From contig OX579640.1 in NCBI GenBank assembly GCA_951230915.1, positions 19,860,981 to 19,924,980 on the forward strand: 64,000 nt of DNA, given 5' to 3'. The DNA is from Antitrichia curtipendula (taxonomy: Eukaryota; Streptophyta; Bryopsida; Hypnales; Leucodontaceae). Of this stretch, positions 34,536-46,590 are shown in pieces (positions within the stretch are counted from its first letter, which is position 1; every line of letters starts with the position of its first letter). The notes under the pieces were generated by a model. That model was not told where the DNA came from, did not search any database, and worked only from the letters and a program-made list of their open reading frames with translations. Made by a program: the position numbers and the translations under genes.

Positions 34536-36419
34536 ATCCGTGGAAAAGGGGTCTACGAGAGCAGTTAAGCCCTCACGGCAGTTACGGGAGGAGGATCGGG
34601 AGGCCATCGTCTCCCAAGGTCTCTCAGTGGAGCAAGGTATGTCCCTCACGCAACATTCTGTCAACGTCAAGCATCGTTTACTGCTATCAAACATTGCTCG
34701 GATATCAGTGTGGTGTAATTGTGTAACCTTGCTTCTTGAGCGAATCTTTGGGGTGTCAGTCTATCGTAGTTTTGGCAATATTAGTCTATCGTAGTTCTGG
34801 TAATCTCGAGGTGTTCACTGGATGACAGGTGCGGGTTGATGCATGCTGCACCTACGGACCGAGTTTCAAGGAATCCGTTGGAGCTAGGAAGCATCGACAA
34901 GATTGGGTTTTGAAGTCTCAACCCTGACAGACTCCTCATGCGAGCTGCCTGACGCTCTCCAGTTACCATCCAACAGGTGATTTGTACACCCAACTAAAAC
35001 AGTTTAGAATATTAGAGCCCGATGGAGACTTGTAGGAAGAGGCATATAATGATCCTTCACACCAACTGAGATTTGGATATGAACCCCAAGATTATTCAAC
35101 AAAAGAAAGTGAGAATTTTTTTTAAATGAACACTCACCCAAATATGATGCAACTGCGGCTCCAATACCAATGTAAACAAATTTGACAGCTACCCGCGCAT
35201 TTTCTTAAAACAGTCCTAGTGTCAAAATCTCAGCTCTAAAAGCAAGATACCGCAAGACTCTTGAAGAAACGGTGCATGAATCCCAGTGCATATTGACACC
35301 GATCAGAACACTACCAGAAGTCTGCTTTCGATTGTTGGCAAATGAGAGTCATCCATTTTAGACTAGACCATCTCCTGAGCATAAAGACGATGAAATATGA
35401 AAAGGCCACGTTTTCTAAACATTGACAGCAGATAACTATTCCCTAGAAAGTTCAAACCACGGGCAAGTGAGCACAAGTCCTGGATATTTGACGTCTTTCG
35501 GCAAGTTGTATTGCAATGCCTAAGTACGAACCTACAGAAATGGGTTGACACTGCAACTGGTAGCTAATTATGAAGTGATCGAAAGTCCCACTACTCTTGT
35601 GAAAGCATGGATTTGCTATTGGTAAAACGACATTTGTTGCTCCCTATTGGTAACACGACAAGAAATGGAGTCTTTGTGTGCAATGCCAGTGGCATGGGTC
35701 CACTCACACACATTTTCAAATGTGTCGCTGACAAGTTAGACTAATGAATTCAAAAGTCGGACAATTTTGAATTTCAGACTCAAACCCCTGGCTCGTCCTT
35801 GGTCTCACATTCAAACTTCAAACAGATGTCTAGGATTTATAAAAGAAGGATCAAATATCACAACAAACATGGTAAGCACCATGATTCAGCTCTTGCGGAC
35901 TTTAGTAGGCAAATGCGGCGCGTGGTAAAGTGACCAATTTCAATAAACTTTGAGGTGAACTTTTTTGAACTTACCTTCCTCCAGGTAAAACTGTAAAAGT
36001 GCGACATGACCACGTATGTAAAGGAAGTGTCTACTGCGTAAAGGAAAGAACGAGAACAGAAGAAAAGAAAAGGTGTGCACCTTCGAGACTGTGCGAACCA
36101 GCACACTTTGATCACACTACAACAAAACCAGTGTTTTATGACTGCAAAATATGACTGCAATGAGTCATAAAATCAAAAAATATGACTAGTCGCAGAAATC
36201 ACTGTAGATGACTGCAATATGACTGACATGAGTCATTACCGACGAGTCGCTTCGGACATCAGTCATATTGGTAGTCATATTTTTTAGGGGGTATAATTAT
36301 CCATAATTAGCCGTATTTTGCCAACAAGGCGTATACTTTGACTATCTTTGAGGGCTTGACTTTTTTTTGAGTTGCCCGGGCAAACAAAAATAAATCCTAC
36401 GTGGCATGTGACTCCATAT

Positions 36420-36745
36420 AGTCATTTTTTTGGCTGACGTGGAATATGACTGTAGTCAGTCATATTTTGGCTGACGTGGAATATGACTGCGGTCAATCAT
36501 ATTTTGGCTAATGTAGCATATGACTGCGGTCAATCATATTTTAGCTAATATGGCATATGACTGCGATCAGTCATATTTTGGTTGACGTGAAATATGACAG
36601 TGGTCAGTCATATTTTGGCTAATGTGGCATATGACTGCGGTTAGTCATATTTTTTGTAGATGTAGAATATGACTCTTGTGAGTCATATTTTACTAATGTG
36701 AAATATGACTCTTATGAGTCATATTTTGGTTGATGTGGTAGTTCA
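36420..36745. repeat. Tandem array, about 37-38-bp unit
   Basis: About eight units of ATATGACTGCGGTCAATCAT followed by ATTTTGGCTAATGTGGC. Each unit contains an imperfect palindrome GACTGCGGTCA, the same TGACTGC motif found at the CACTA ends, so the array multiplies presumed transposase-binding sites. Confidence 0.85.
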
Positions 36746-37445
36746 TATGGATGTCATTGGTAGTTTATGACTAATTACAATCATATTTTGGAAAATACAA
36801 AGTCATATTTGGAAAAGACTCTATGTAGTTAAAAATGAATACATATGATTTTTGAGATATATAAGAGATAATCATATTGGAAAGGAAGAATGTAAGAAAG
36901 AAATCAACTCTCTTCATTGACATTTATTAGTCACCAATACAAAACATATATACCACAATGAATCATTTACAAAATCCAATAAGGCCTATATTTCCTACAA
37001 TAATGTGAAGATGGCTCTATTGGGTTGCAAGTAGCCTCCAATGACTTTGTTTCAACTTTTGGTGCCTGCATAAACAATTAAAGAAATGGGAGGTTAATTT
37101 TTAGTGAATGAACAACAAAGTTCAACCTTCAAAGGCTTACAACAATACAAAATATGTAGCTGAAGTTTAGGGTAGGAAAAATAAGAATGGTGATGGAGAA
37201 AATAAGAAGAAAAAATAGACAAGTACTAAGAGATAACAACAAGCAAGAGTTAAGATGCAACAAGAAACAACTAAGATACAACAAGAAACAAGAAGCAACA
37301 ACTAAGACACAACAATAAACAAGAAACAAGAAACAACAACTAAGAAACAACAAGAAACAAGAAGCAACAACTAAGAAGCAAAAAATAAGAAACAATAACA
37401 AGTATGAGCTAAGAGACAATAAAAGGCAAGGAAGAAGGACCAAAA

Positions 37446-37640
37446 GAAGTGGCGGCTAGGGTTTCAAGACCCTAAAAAGTGGCGGCTAGGGTTTCAAAAC
37501 CCTAAAAAAGTAGCGGCTAGGATTTCAAAACCCTAAAAAGTGGCGGCTAAGGTCTTAAAATCCTTAAAAAGTGGCGGCTAAGGTCTTAAAATCCTAAAAA
37601 AGTGGCGGCTAGATTTCAAAATCCTAAGAAATAGGTGAGT
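37446..37640. repeat. Tandem array, AAGTGGCGGCTAGGGTTTC unit of about 33 bp
   Basis: Six or seven diverging units of AAGTGGCGGCTAGGGTTTCA followed by AAACCCTAAAA. The unit contains both GGGTTT and AAACCC. It lies in the right half of the CACTA element next to a low-complexity AACAA/AAGAA stretch (37200-37440). Confidence 0.8.
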
Positions 37641-38276
37641 AGGATTTCAAAATCTTAAACAATGACTTGTCCATTTTTTTTTTGAATTGCCCGTATTTTT
37701 CTTGGGTTGCCCAAAACAAAAAAAATGTCACTACCATGGAAATATGGCTGACAATATGACTTAGCGTTCCCCAAACATGTTCCCTATGTTCCCTATGAAA
37801 TACTTTGGTGTTCCTAACGGTCGTATAGTATATACTTGTGAAGTAGAAGGCTCAAAAATGACTGACAGTCATATTTTGCAGTCATATTTTTCCTCAAGGT
37901 GTTGACCTTCCAGAATATGACTGCAACCAGTCGTCAGTCATCCTCAGTCATATTTTTGCAGTCATAAAATACCTGTTTTCTTGTAGTGTCACCTTCATTA
38001 TTTCCGAAAGCATCGGTCAGGTCTTTGAAAATGATTGTCATGAGCGGCATGGATACACCGTTCCCGATTGTACCAAGAGAGCCGACAATCATAAGCATGT
38101 AATCCCATCGGTCCGCAAATGAAAAAAGCTTGTAACACGATACAACAGGTACTCTCCTTCTTTGCCTTCTTCTCCTCCTTGTTCATTTTTTGTTGTGCTT
38201 TCGCATTTGCAAGATCGACGCCAGCTGCCGGAGTTCCATCTTGCGAAGCAGCAACAGCTGCAGCGGGTCTTGACAT

Positions 38277-39314
38277 ATTCGGAATCGGATGGTCTGCTAA
38301 AATTAAAATATTCTCAAGAGAGGAAACCAATTGAAAAGGGTCCCAGAACATAACATTTGTCATGCCAAAATTAAACACCACATAGGGCTCCTCTAGTTTC
38401 TTACTGTTCGGATTGAGCTCACCAATCATGAGGTTGGCAGGATACTCCGGTAGGTACATGGGTCTATGAAGAATAATAATGTCACGCAAAAACGGCAATA
38501 AACAAAAACAAATCGGCCAAAACATACCTCATGCTGAGAAACCCTAAAACGATAGAGGAGAAGCTACCTTTTGCAGTTGCTGCATCTGGGTGGAGCGCCG
38601 CCGCCTACAGTAAACTTGAAGGACGTCACAAGGGTAGGCTACGTTGAAGGCGACAGCAAGAGCGGTGTGACGAAGGAGCAGACATCGCCGACCACAAACA
38701 AGGCGACGACGCTCTAAAGGAAATTTGACAGGCACGCACGGCAAGAATTTCCAGTGCCATGGAAATGAGGTTGCGGCCACATTTTATTATAAGCGAGCAC
38801 CTTCATTGCAACGTCATTGGCACAAATTGAAGGAAGATCGTGGCAGGGAGAGCAAATCGGCGAGTGAACCAAAGGCGAGCATCGACGTTGCCACCAACAG
38901 CTAACTGTCAGTGGAAATAAACATTGTTCACAACTCTGTGGTTGCAGCACGCCAAAGATGCGCACCAGAGATGCGCGCTTTTGAAATTTTGAAGTAACTA
39001 TTTTGAACTACATGAAAGCAATATACTAACACTCCTGACACACTTTACTCTTCTGTACAGTGTCATTTTTTCACTACAGACTAAGACATAGGGTTTCTAA
39101 GGCTTTCCAGAGGGTATGCCTTTTATAACGAGTCATTGGATGTTTTTAGAATAATAAGTGCTTGCTTTTAGGACATCAGAGAACCAATCAAGACATACGT
39201 TGCATTATTTTTTGGATGCAGTTGTCATGAGCAAAGGCATGCTTGCAGTTGTCATAACTGTAGCCTAGGAACTCAAATAACGCCCTACAGCCATATCTAT
39301 TTGAAATTCCCTAT
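38277..39314. other. Upstream flank of the ABCB fragment; no gene recognised
   Basis: A minus-strand open frame continues upstream of the ABCB ATG (38525-38277, with LPEYPANLMIGELNPNSKKL), and another runs at 38780-38544, rich in Arg and Cys. I recognise neither. They may be leader sequence or exons of another captured gene. From 38966 on nothing is seen. Confidence 0.35.
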
Positions 39315-39318
39315 TTAA

Positions 39319-40254
39319 CCCCTAAAGGACCAAACACCGTTTTTTGACAACATAGCGATTTTGGGCAACTCACTATGACCGGAATTTTTCTTTTTTTTCT
39401 TTGAAATTTTCACATAAGATGTGCCCAAGGAGTAGCTTTAAGGTCCAACAATTTTCGTAACTTTTGACTACATGGTTAAAAAGTTATTGCATGATATGTC
39501 ATTTTCATTGTTCGGCGGGCAGCCGAGGCAGCAAAAAAAACTTCTTTAAAAATCACTTTTAAAAAAAACTAAAATTTGAAATTGGTTCTCTAGATTTATA
39601 TGTACGTGGGAGGCTTTGAATCATTCCATTCCGATCAATGAGTCAAAAGTTATGAGGATTCTTAGTTTGAGGGTAGTTATGGAATCTCTACTCTAAAATA
39701 AACTTTGAAGTCCTTTATTTAACTCGATTTTCAATATTTTTGAAAAAAAATAAAAACACTGGGTGTAGATTGTTTATTACAACATTACAATCGTTGGGAT
39801 TGGCATTTTTCAATTTCATAAATAAATTCTTGACAATTTAGTGCTTTGAATCATTCTCTACCTCTTCCTACTTACTATTTTTTTCCTATATGTTGTACAA
39901 TTCCAAATGATCTGAAATTTTTCAAGCATGTAGCCAACTTGCCTTGAAGAATAAATCCAAAGAGTAACCATCATTTTGGACATTTTTTCATACAAATGTG
40001 ACCTTGTGAAGGGCAGCTGCCCGTTTTTTCGCAGGGACAAAAAAAGGATTTTTGTCAATTCAAACGCTATTATCTTGCAATCCACAAGGTGGAAAATTCT
40101 GAAATTTTTTCCACATCTTCTTAAACAAGTTTACTACAAGATCCTACGGCTACAAGTGTCCAAAAATGTTTTTTTTCTAAAATTTGGCACTAGTATTAGA
40201 AATGGCAGTTCTGGAGCGTTTTTGGTGAAAACATAGTCAAAAAACTTTAGGGGT
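39319..40254. mobile_element. TTAA-target element, family 2, copy a
   Basis: TTAA (39315-39318) is followed by CCCCTAAAGGACCAAACACC. The other end is AAACTTTAGGGG followed by TTAA (40255-40258). Length 936 bp, no coding capacity. The right part holds the blocks CTTGCAATCCACAAGGT, ACAAGATCCTACGGCTA and GAAATGGCAGTTCTGGAGCG, shared with families 1 and 3. A second copy in the opposite orientation is 56046-57003. Confidence 0.88.
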
Positions 40255-40529
40255 TAATTCAGTTGCACTCAAAAAATTCTTGAAAAATTGTCATTCAAAT
40301 CCTCTCTCACTTGTGCATGTCCTGAAATTTTCACAACATCAACAGATGCACACACTTCTGTACAAAGCTCTCTTTTTGCTTAGGTGCACGATTTAAGAGC
40401 CTCCTACCTTACCTGCTACGGAACTGAATGGCATGCTTCTGGCTTCCTTGTTCAATTCACGTGCAGGAAAATGTTGTCTAGTATATTCACTTCAGGAATG
40501 GAGGTAAGCATCACTGACAATTCCTTTAA

Positions 40530-41467
40530 CCCCTAAAGGACCGAGGGGGGTATTCACGGAGACATTGTCAAAAACTGCAATTTTTTGGTATGCTATTAAA
40601 AAATGAAATTGATTTTATTTTTTTAAACTTCAACCATAAAAAACTGAAGTAGAGTGTTTGAAAAAAGTGGGGGGAAATTTTTAACCCATTTGACCACGCG
40701 GATTGAAAGATTGTAACATTTGAAATGAGAAAAAAAAAAAAATTCATTTCTGTGAAACAAGGTCAACAAACTCTTGGAGTACAATTTTTGCTCTACAAAG
40801 AAATGAGGATTTTGACCATTCATGAATAATTATATGATGTTAGGTTTACTTGTGAAAAAATTTAGGAGCAATTGAGATGTTTAGTTTATACTAAATCACC
40901 CTACAGTGCGAGGAGGTTAAGTGAATTGGCAATATACGAGTCATTTTTTTATGATTTTTCTTGTGCAATGAGGAAATTATTAATTTGAAATCCAAATGGT
41001 GAAAACTTAGAGACAAACATTTGGAATATGTGAAAAAAAATTCAAGAACTTTGACTTCATAGATTATAAGATAGTAGGACTTGAAGTTAAAATAAATTGT
41101 TTTTATTTGAAACCGCCCCAACACAGCTAAGAAAGTTTGACCCCTCTTAGAATGAGATTTGAGGACTAAAATTTGTTTTCTTTTGAACAAGTGTATGCCA
41201 TATTCTATTAGTTATATATATTCCAAATATCAAATGTTGATGAGTTTTTTTGCAAAAGATTTTCAAATTGCCTGAGCTGCCCCAAAAGTTCAGGGCAGCA
41301 TAACTTTTGATCTGGGCACCCAATTGAAAAAAAAACTAGTTTTTTACCAAAGAGGAACATGTTTACACATTGTGGCCAAATTTTATGAACATTCAACCAA
41401 AATGACTTTATAGGAAGCTACCCAAGATTTCTTGCATATGTTGAATGGACACTTGGTCCTTTAGGGG
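40530..41467. mobile_element. TTAA-target element, family 1, copy a
   Basis: TTAA (40526-40529), then CCCCTAAAGGACCGAGGGGG; the right end is ACTTGGTCCTTTAGGGG, then TTAA (41468-41471). The terminal inverted repeat CCCCTAAAGGACC is 13 bp and perfect. Length 938 bp, no coding capacity. The copy 54166-55119 is its reverse complement. Only 271 bp separate it from the family-2 copy at its left. Confidence 0.92.
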
Positions 41468-41983
41468 TTAAAAGATAGACTGGTGACTATGAAAATCATT
41501 ACTTTTAGACACCATGCAAATCATTGGCTTAAAAAATGCAAAGGCACTTATTGGAAGTCAAATTATTGTAGAAGACCTCCCTTTTTCACAATAAAATTTT
41601 GAGGATGAATAGTTGCATTTTTGTCTTATTCAAAAGGATTCTATGTCATTCATTGGATACAAAACATCAACAATGTTGTTTATGCATTAATACAATTGTC
41701 AACAACAATATTTTTTTATTTACCATTTACTTTGCAGAGGATAAAAAGAATTGAAATTGACAATTGATGTCTCTCTTGCAACAAGATCATTCATAGTTGT
41801 ACATAGCAACAGTAAACCGTAGTTTTTAAGCTTATATCTTATTTTTTATATGAATTTTTTTTATTTTTCCTTCAAAAATTTCAAATTTGTGCAAAAATAG
41901 TTACATTGTCATAGGTCAATCAATCCTTTCAAGATTAAAGGTTCAATGTTCATAGTCTTAGTAAAGGGGTGCCTAACTACAGT

Positions 41984-42264
41984 AAAAAATATATTTAGTG
42001 TTGGATTGCATTTAGTGTAATTACCAGCCTACCCCACCCAACACTAAATCTAAACTTTGGAGTAATTAGTGTAGTATTAGACTTGAATGCGCCGCCTTCG
42101 CCTTCTCTTCCCTTCTGCCTTCCCCTTCCCTGGTCTAACACTAAATGTAAACATTTTCAGATTTCAGATTTACCATAGAGTGTATTTAGTGTTAGAAATT
42201 ACATTTAATGTTATTTAGTGTCATGGTTTGTAGATAGTGTTGCTAACACTAAATATAGTTTTAA
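41984..42264. mobile_element. Palindromic MITE with ATATTTAGTGTTGG ends
   Basis: AAATATATTTAGTGTTGG at the left and CTAACACTAAATATAGTTT at the right are inverted. TTTAGTGT and ACACTAAAT recur five or more times in both directions between them. The middle holds an unrelated C-rich CCTTCTCTTCCC stretch. Related short pieces occur at 47795-47820 and 48065-48110. Confidence 0.65.
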
Positions 42265-44396
42265 TTGTAATGACAAGTATTTTTTCAGCTCCAATCTTTC
42301 AAGTTAATTAAATATTAGGCTCCAAGGTGGCAATGATAAGTTTGAGCTTATTAGACTTTTATTTTACTTATTGGTAAAATGGGCAATTTTGTTAGAATGG
42401 CAGTATTCCGCTACTTTGGCGATTTTTACAATTCAAATCATGTGGTCTGAAATGTACAATTAGTCTAGATGTTTGAATTTTATACCATTTCTTAGATGAT
42501 TGAAACCTACACCTATCCTTGAGGTAATACATACTTCTTTTATTTTGGATTTGACTAAATTCTTAAAGATAATAGCTAATTATAATGTGATAATTCATTT
42601 GGTAACGTTATGATAGAAATTTCCTTCTAAGTCATTGCAAGAAAGACCAACCGTTTTTTGTAGCATTTTGCACAATATCCATTTTTTGATTCAGGAGGAC
42701 TTTATAATTAGAAAAATAATTTTAAGAAAATGTGAAAAGTATGTTTAATGCATAAACCTTAATGAAGAAGGTGTCTAAGGAAGAAAAAACATAGAAAAAT
42801 TCTCTAAGTAGGAGATTTAGAAAAGTGCAAAATCTCATGACAATAGGTATTGTATTGTAGTTTCACATTTCAATTTATAAAAAATAGTAACGTTTATTTT
42901 AAAAATAAATAAAAATTGTTCATTTTGAAAAAGTTCATAATGATGAGATTTCTCCAAAAGATTGATCGTAGAGTTGTCTTCATTGTTTAGAAATTGCATG
43001 CAATGGGAGTGCTGTTTGCACTCATATGGAGGATAGAAAATAATATATTTTTAGATATTATCTTCTATAACAATTAGTGAATTAGTATTACTTTAATGCC
43101 TTATTCACAATTTGAATAGTGGAGTGGAGCAATGGAGCTACATGTTGTCTTCATCATCTTTCCTTTAAAGGCAACTATAACTACTTTGACAATTTAAATC
43201 TAGTATCTAGAGAGAAATTTTGAGCCAAGTAAGCTAAAATAAAAAAAATTCTATTTAACTACGGAGTTATCCATTGATATATTAGATATAGAATGGACCT
43301 TTGAGAAGCCCTCAAGCATTTAACAAGCACTTGAGGCTACAATTATGAAGGCTATGCAACCTATGACAAGTACAATTTCTATGACCCATTTATGTCTTTT
43401 TCTTGTTTGAGTTTTTCAAAACTTGTCATAAATTTTTTTTCTATTAAATTTTTCTAAATATGTACCAACTGAATTACTGAAAAATATGTAAAGCTAGTGC
43501 ACACTATGATAAACACTAGTAAGGACCATTATACAATACATAGTAACCATAGTTAAATATTAGTATAAATACTATTAAAATAAACAGGTAACTAAATTTT
43601 GTCTTCATTGTAACCAAAGTCCAATTCAACCAACTAGAATAAGAATCTTTATACTATTTAGTCAAGTAAAATAAGAGTGCATTGTGAAATATAGAAAATT
43701 ATACATATTCTCTAAGCCAATGGATGCAACTCATCTAAACTTTGCCATCATTACGTAGGTGAACATAGGTAGGAGAAATGTTTCACTATTTTTTTGAGAA
43801 GCAAATTTTAACTCCAAAGTCCCATTGTCCCTTCAAGAGACAAAATGGATTTTGGAAAGGCTCCTATGGTCTCAAACGTCATTATGATTTTTTGAAACTT
43901 TTTTTGAAGATAGGAAATCACATCATTTTTTTGAAAATATAACAATTTTAATTCCAATCAATGCCCTAGATTAATAATTATGACATCCTAAGCCCAAAAC
44001 AAGATTAGTGGAATGTACAAAAAAATCACAAAAAATCAAGAAGAAAAAATTCAAATTTTTTTCGCGTAGAAAATATTTACATCTATATAGAACAAAGTAT
44101 TCAATGTCACGTCATGTTGAACATTAGAAATGTCCATCAAATTGTCAAGATTTAACCGCAACTTCTATTAGTATACTGTAAAAAAATTAATTTAGTAGTT
44201 TATTTTTTTGGATGGCCCATGAGCCCATCCATCAAGTTGGACAAAGCGCCGAAGAAAAGATTGTTGAAGACATGATCTTGACGCATTAGGATGTATCTCA
44301 ATTAACATTGACAACACACCGACAAGCCATCATCACCCCCTCCCTATGGAACTAAAAAATATTCCAAAGATTTTTTTTTGAATTTTTTTGGGGGGA
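42265..44396. other. AT-rich non-coding interval
   Basis: No gene. It contains a one-ended piece of the GGGCAATTTTGTTAGAATGG MITE family from 42381 and a family-3 TTAA relic at about 43790-44200 (CCCATTGTCCCTTCAAGAGA..., GGATTTTGGAAAGGCTCCTA). Confidence 0.55.
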
Positions 44397-44693
44397 CTTG
44401 GAGCAAAATAAAATATTGATATAATGGAACATTGACGGAATAGAACGAAACGCTTTTATAATTTCAATTGGAACTAAAAAAACTCTCTAATAACTTTTTG
44501 TTTGGTTGCACAAGGTCTACAATGACTCTTCAAATATTTTTAACCTTTAAAAAAATTCTAAATGAAACTGTAGACCTTGTATGATTGAACAAGAAGTTAT
44601 TAGAAAATTGTTTAAGTTCCAATTGGAATTATAAAAGCACTTCGTTATGTTCTATCAACATTTGTTATATCGACATTTCATTTTGCTCCAAGG
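44397..44693. mobile_element. Fold-back MITE with about 125-bp arms
   Basis: The left arm from CTTGGAGCAAAATAAAATAT to AAGGTCTACA is answered by a right arm ending ACATTTCATTTTGCTCCAAG. Shared inner blocks are CTTTTATAATT(T/C)CAATTGG, CTAATAACTT(T/C)TTGTT and CAAGGTCTACA. Arms differ at perhaps one base in eight and the loop is short. The whole transcript would fold into a long hairpin suited to small-RNA production. Confidence 0.85.
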
Positions 44694-44799
44694 CAAATCC
44701 TAGGTATTTCAAAAAAGGCCTTTGGAATTGTTAAGATTATATCATTATCTTAATACGCTCTCATTCTCATATCTCGAGAATGCATCTGGTTAAGATCAA

Positions 44800-45087
44800 T
44801 TGACAAATTCATTTGAACAAACTGTGGATTATTTTATGATAATTCTCCAACTGTTTTATACGAAGGCAATAGTGCTTGCGTTACTCAAATGCAAGCAGGT
44901 TTTTATTAAAGGTGATTGCACAAAGTATATTGATCCAAAATATTTCACCTATACTAATGATTTGATTACAAACAAAATACTTGAAATTAAGAAAATTTCA
45001 TCAGCAGATAATCTTGCTGATCTTTTTACCAAGGCTCTTCCATCATCTACTCATTGTCAACTTGTCCATGACATTGGAATGCGGTGA
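44800..45087 (+). pseudogene. Copia pol, RNase H end
   Basis: Reads FIKGDCTKYIDPKYFTYTND then LITNKILEIKKISSADNLAD then LFTKALPSSTHCQLVHDIGMR and a TGA. The order H/YID-K-(Y/F)F..., (V/I)...I.S.DNLADLFTK.LP, L...GM(R) is the well-known C-terminus of plant copia RNase H, which removes the RNA strand during reverse transcription. The reverse transcriptase and integrase are missing, so it cannot act. Confidence 0.88.
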
Positions 45088-46049
45088 CTTAGTATTCTGG
45101 AATAAGAAATTCAATAGATTTTCATTATGAAATTTATTGATCCTTTTGATATCCTTCTATAGATTTTTCCCACTGGATTTTACTATGAGAATGGATTGAT
45201 AAAGATGTTGTACTCTTTTTCCTTCATTTGTGGTTTTATCCTTGAATATAACCAAGATTTTCCCAGATAAGGTTTTAATGATGCAATAATCGTAAATTTT
45301 TAAGATTACGAAAAAATTTGGATAGAAAAAGGTGGGGTCGTGGTGAGAACCACAATTGGGGGTTCAATGCTAGAGCTTGTTAACCATCTTGGGGGGTCTT
45401 ACATCTTGTCACATCACAACTCAGGGGTGGGATAGTGGGTCGACTGTTATTCCTGCCTCACTAGCATGCCAAGCCCCGAGTTTTCCGAACCAGTCAACGA
45501 GGCCAACAAGGATCAAACTGCGAACTAGTCGGTTGACCACCAACGTATGAAACCAGCCAACCAAGTTCACGACTTGGCGACTGTGTTCGGCATTCTATTG
45601 ATTTTATTGCCTTCATTGAGACATCGACTAACCAATATTAATTTTATTATTTTATCCTTATTATATTGAGCAAAGAAGAGTGTTAAGATTATATTATTAT
45701 CTTAATACACTCTCATTTTAGTTGGATAATCAACTAGTGATTAGATAGAAATCCTTTTGACAAATGGGAGAAAAATACCATTCATCTTCTCCTTCCTTTG
45801 TTTATGTATGTATACCTTCTTCCTAATGATTATGATTCATTCTTGTATACTTGAGTTGTGGACTACTTTTCGTGTTTGGTTTAGTTCTAGTTTCTTAACA
45901 GGAATACCCCCTAGTCGCATATGGAGGGTGGTAGTGTTAAAATACCAAGTTCCTTGTGAGACTAGGAATGATGGCCCGCCAATCTTCCTATGGTTTTAAC
46001 TGATGTTGATGGACATAGCTCTAAATATTTATTGTGTGTTTCTCTAAAG

Positions 46050-46330
46050 ATGCTTGAAAGAAACTTGAAGGAAGAGTTGAAGCAGCAACAAAGGAAGAAA
46101 AAACAACGTGACAACAAATTCCAATAGGAAGAGTTGAAGCAGCAACAAAAGAAGAAAGATAAACACTAGAAAGAATTCCAATAGATGAAGTGGCAACAAA
46201 GGAAGAAAAAAAAAACTAGAAAAATTTCGACAAGAGAAGTGGCAATGAAGGAAGATAAAGAAACACCAAAAAGAGTTCCAACAAGAAGAATTGAAGCAAC
46301 AACAGAGGAAGAAAAAGAAATGTGAACAAA
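46050..46330 (+). pseudogene. Lys/Gln-rich repeat-coding stretch broken by TAG
   Basis: One frame from ATG 46050 reads MLERNLKEELKQQQRKKKQR then DNKFQ, TAG, EELKQQQKKKDKH, TAG, KEFQ, TAG, MKWQQRKKKK. Tandem units of about 60 bp (GAAGAGTTGAAGCAGCAACA) encode a probable coiled coil. All three stops are TAG in Gln/Lys-rich context. It lies within the presumed 3' LTR of the copia remnant. It may be a captured gene piece or a simple repeat that happens to be open. Confidence 0.4.
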
Positions 46331-46590
46331 GAAAAAAAAGGAACTCAAAATCAAGGCTATAACCATTATATATCGTGGAAGGACATTTGTGTCATTACGG
46401 AAGAGTGGAAAACTCCCTATGTGGCTACGTCATATTGAAGAAAAATCACATCATCAAGCCAAAAGACCATTACATAATCCAGATTTTCTATTATTTGTAT
46501 GTAGACCAACAATATATAAGTGTTAGCAATTAGTCCTAGCAGTTAGGTCCTATGTACCTAGTCTCAATACAATCAATAACCAAGGTTTTT

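Larger units (their letters stand above)
36115..37988. mobile_element. Non-autonomous CACTA (En/Spm) element with TCA target duplication
   Basis: Ends are CACTACAACAAAACCAGTGT at 36115 and CCTGTTTTCTTGTAGTG at 37988, the CACTACAAGAAAA type. TCA stands on both sides (36112-36114 and 37989-37991), the 3-bp duplication of CACTA elements. Subterminal motifs TATGACTGC and GACTGCAATATGACTG repeat inward from both ends. There is no transposase. Contents are two tandem arrays and AT-rich DNA. It interrupts the first ABCB exon. Confidence 0.92.
34900..38276 (-). pseudogene. ABCB (P-glycoprotein-type) transporter, first exons, split by CACTA
   Basis: ATG at 38276 gives MSRPAAAVAASQDGTPAAGV...KAQQKMNKEEKKAKKE. 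One frame over, after an apparent one-base shift near 38150, comes VPVVSCYKLFSFADRWDYML then MIVGSLGTIGNGVSMPLMTI...FKDLTDAFGNNEGD, the first membrane helix of plant ABCB exporters (auxin and xenobiotic transport at the plasma membrane). The CACTA element 36115-37988 lies here. The frame resumes as QSVLVRTVSK before a GTGCAC donor at 36080. Next exon VAVKFVYIGIGAAVASYL (35195-35138), whose expected AG acceptor reads GG. Next VQITCWMVTGERQAARMRSL (34981-34923). No later ABCB exon is found. A fragment of an exporter gene, not functional. Confidence 0.82.
44729..46590 (+). mobile_element. Ty1/copia retrotransposon remnant
   Basis: TGTTAAGATTAT...CTTAATACGCTCTCATT (44729-44766) recurs at 45681 as TGTTAAGATTAT...CTTAATACACTCTCATT. 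The second is preceded by a purine tract GCAAAGAAGAG, so it is the start of a 3' LTR and the first is a stub of the 5' LTR. Between them only the end of pol is left. The 3' LTR contains a TATATAAG-like sequence near 46513 and appears to end near 46590, but the exact end and the target duplication were not found. Most of gag-pol has been deleted. Confidence 0.7.

Noticed and set aside
36115..37988. Hydrophobic minus-strand frame 37443-37129 as a membrane protein
   Set aside because: It is the reverse of a low-complexity AACAA/AAGAA stretch; Leu/Phe/Ser/Cys runs follow from that composition.
30217..39314. Helitron boundaries around the captured gene fragments
   Set aside because: I looked for TC...CTRR ends with a terminal hairpin and saw none convincing by eye, so no element is annotated.
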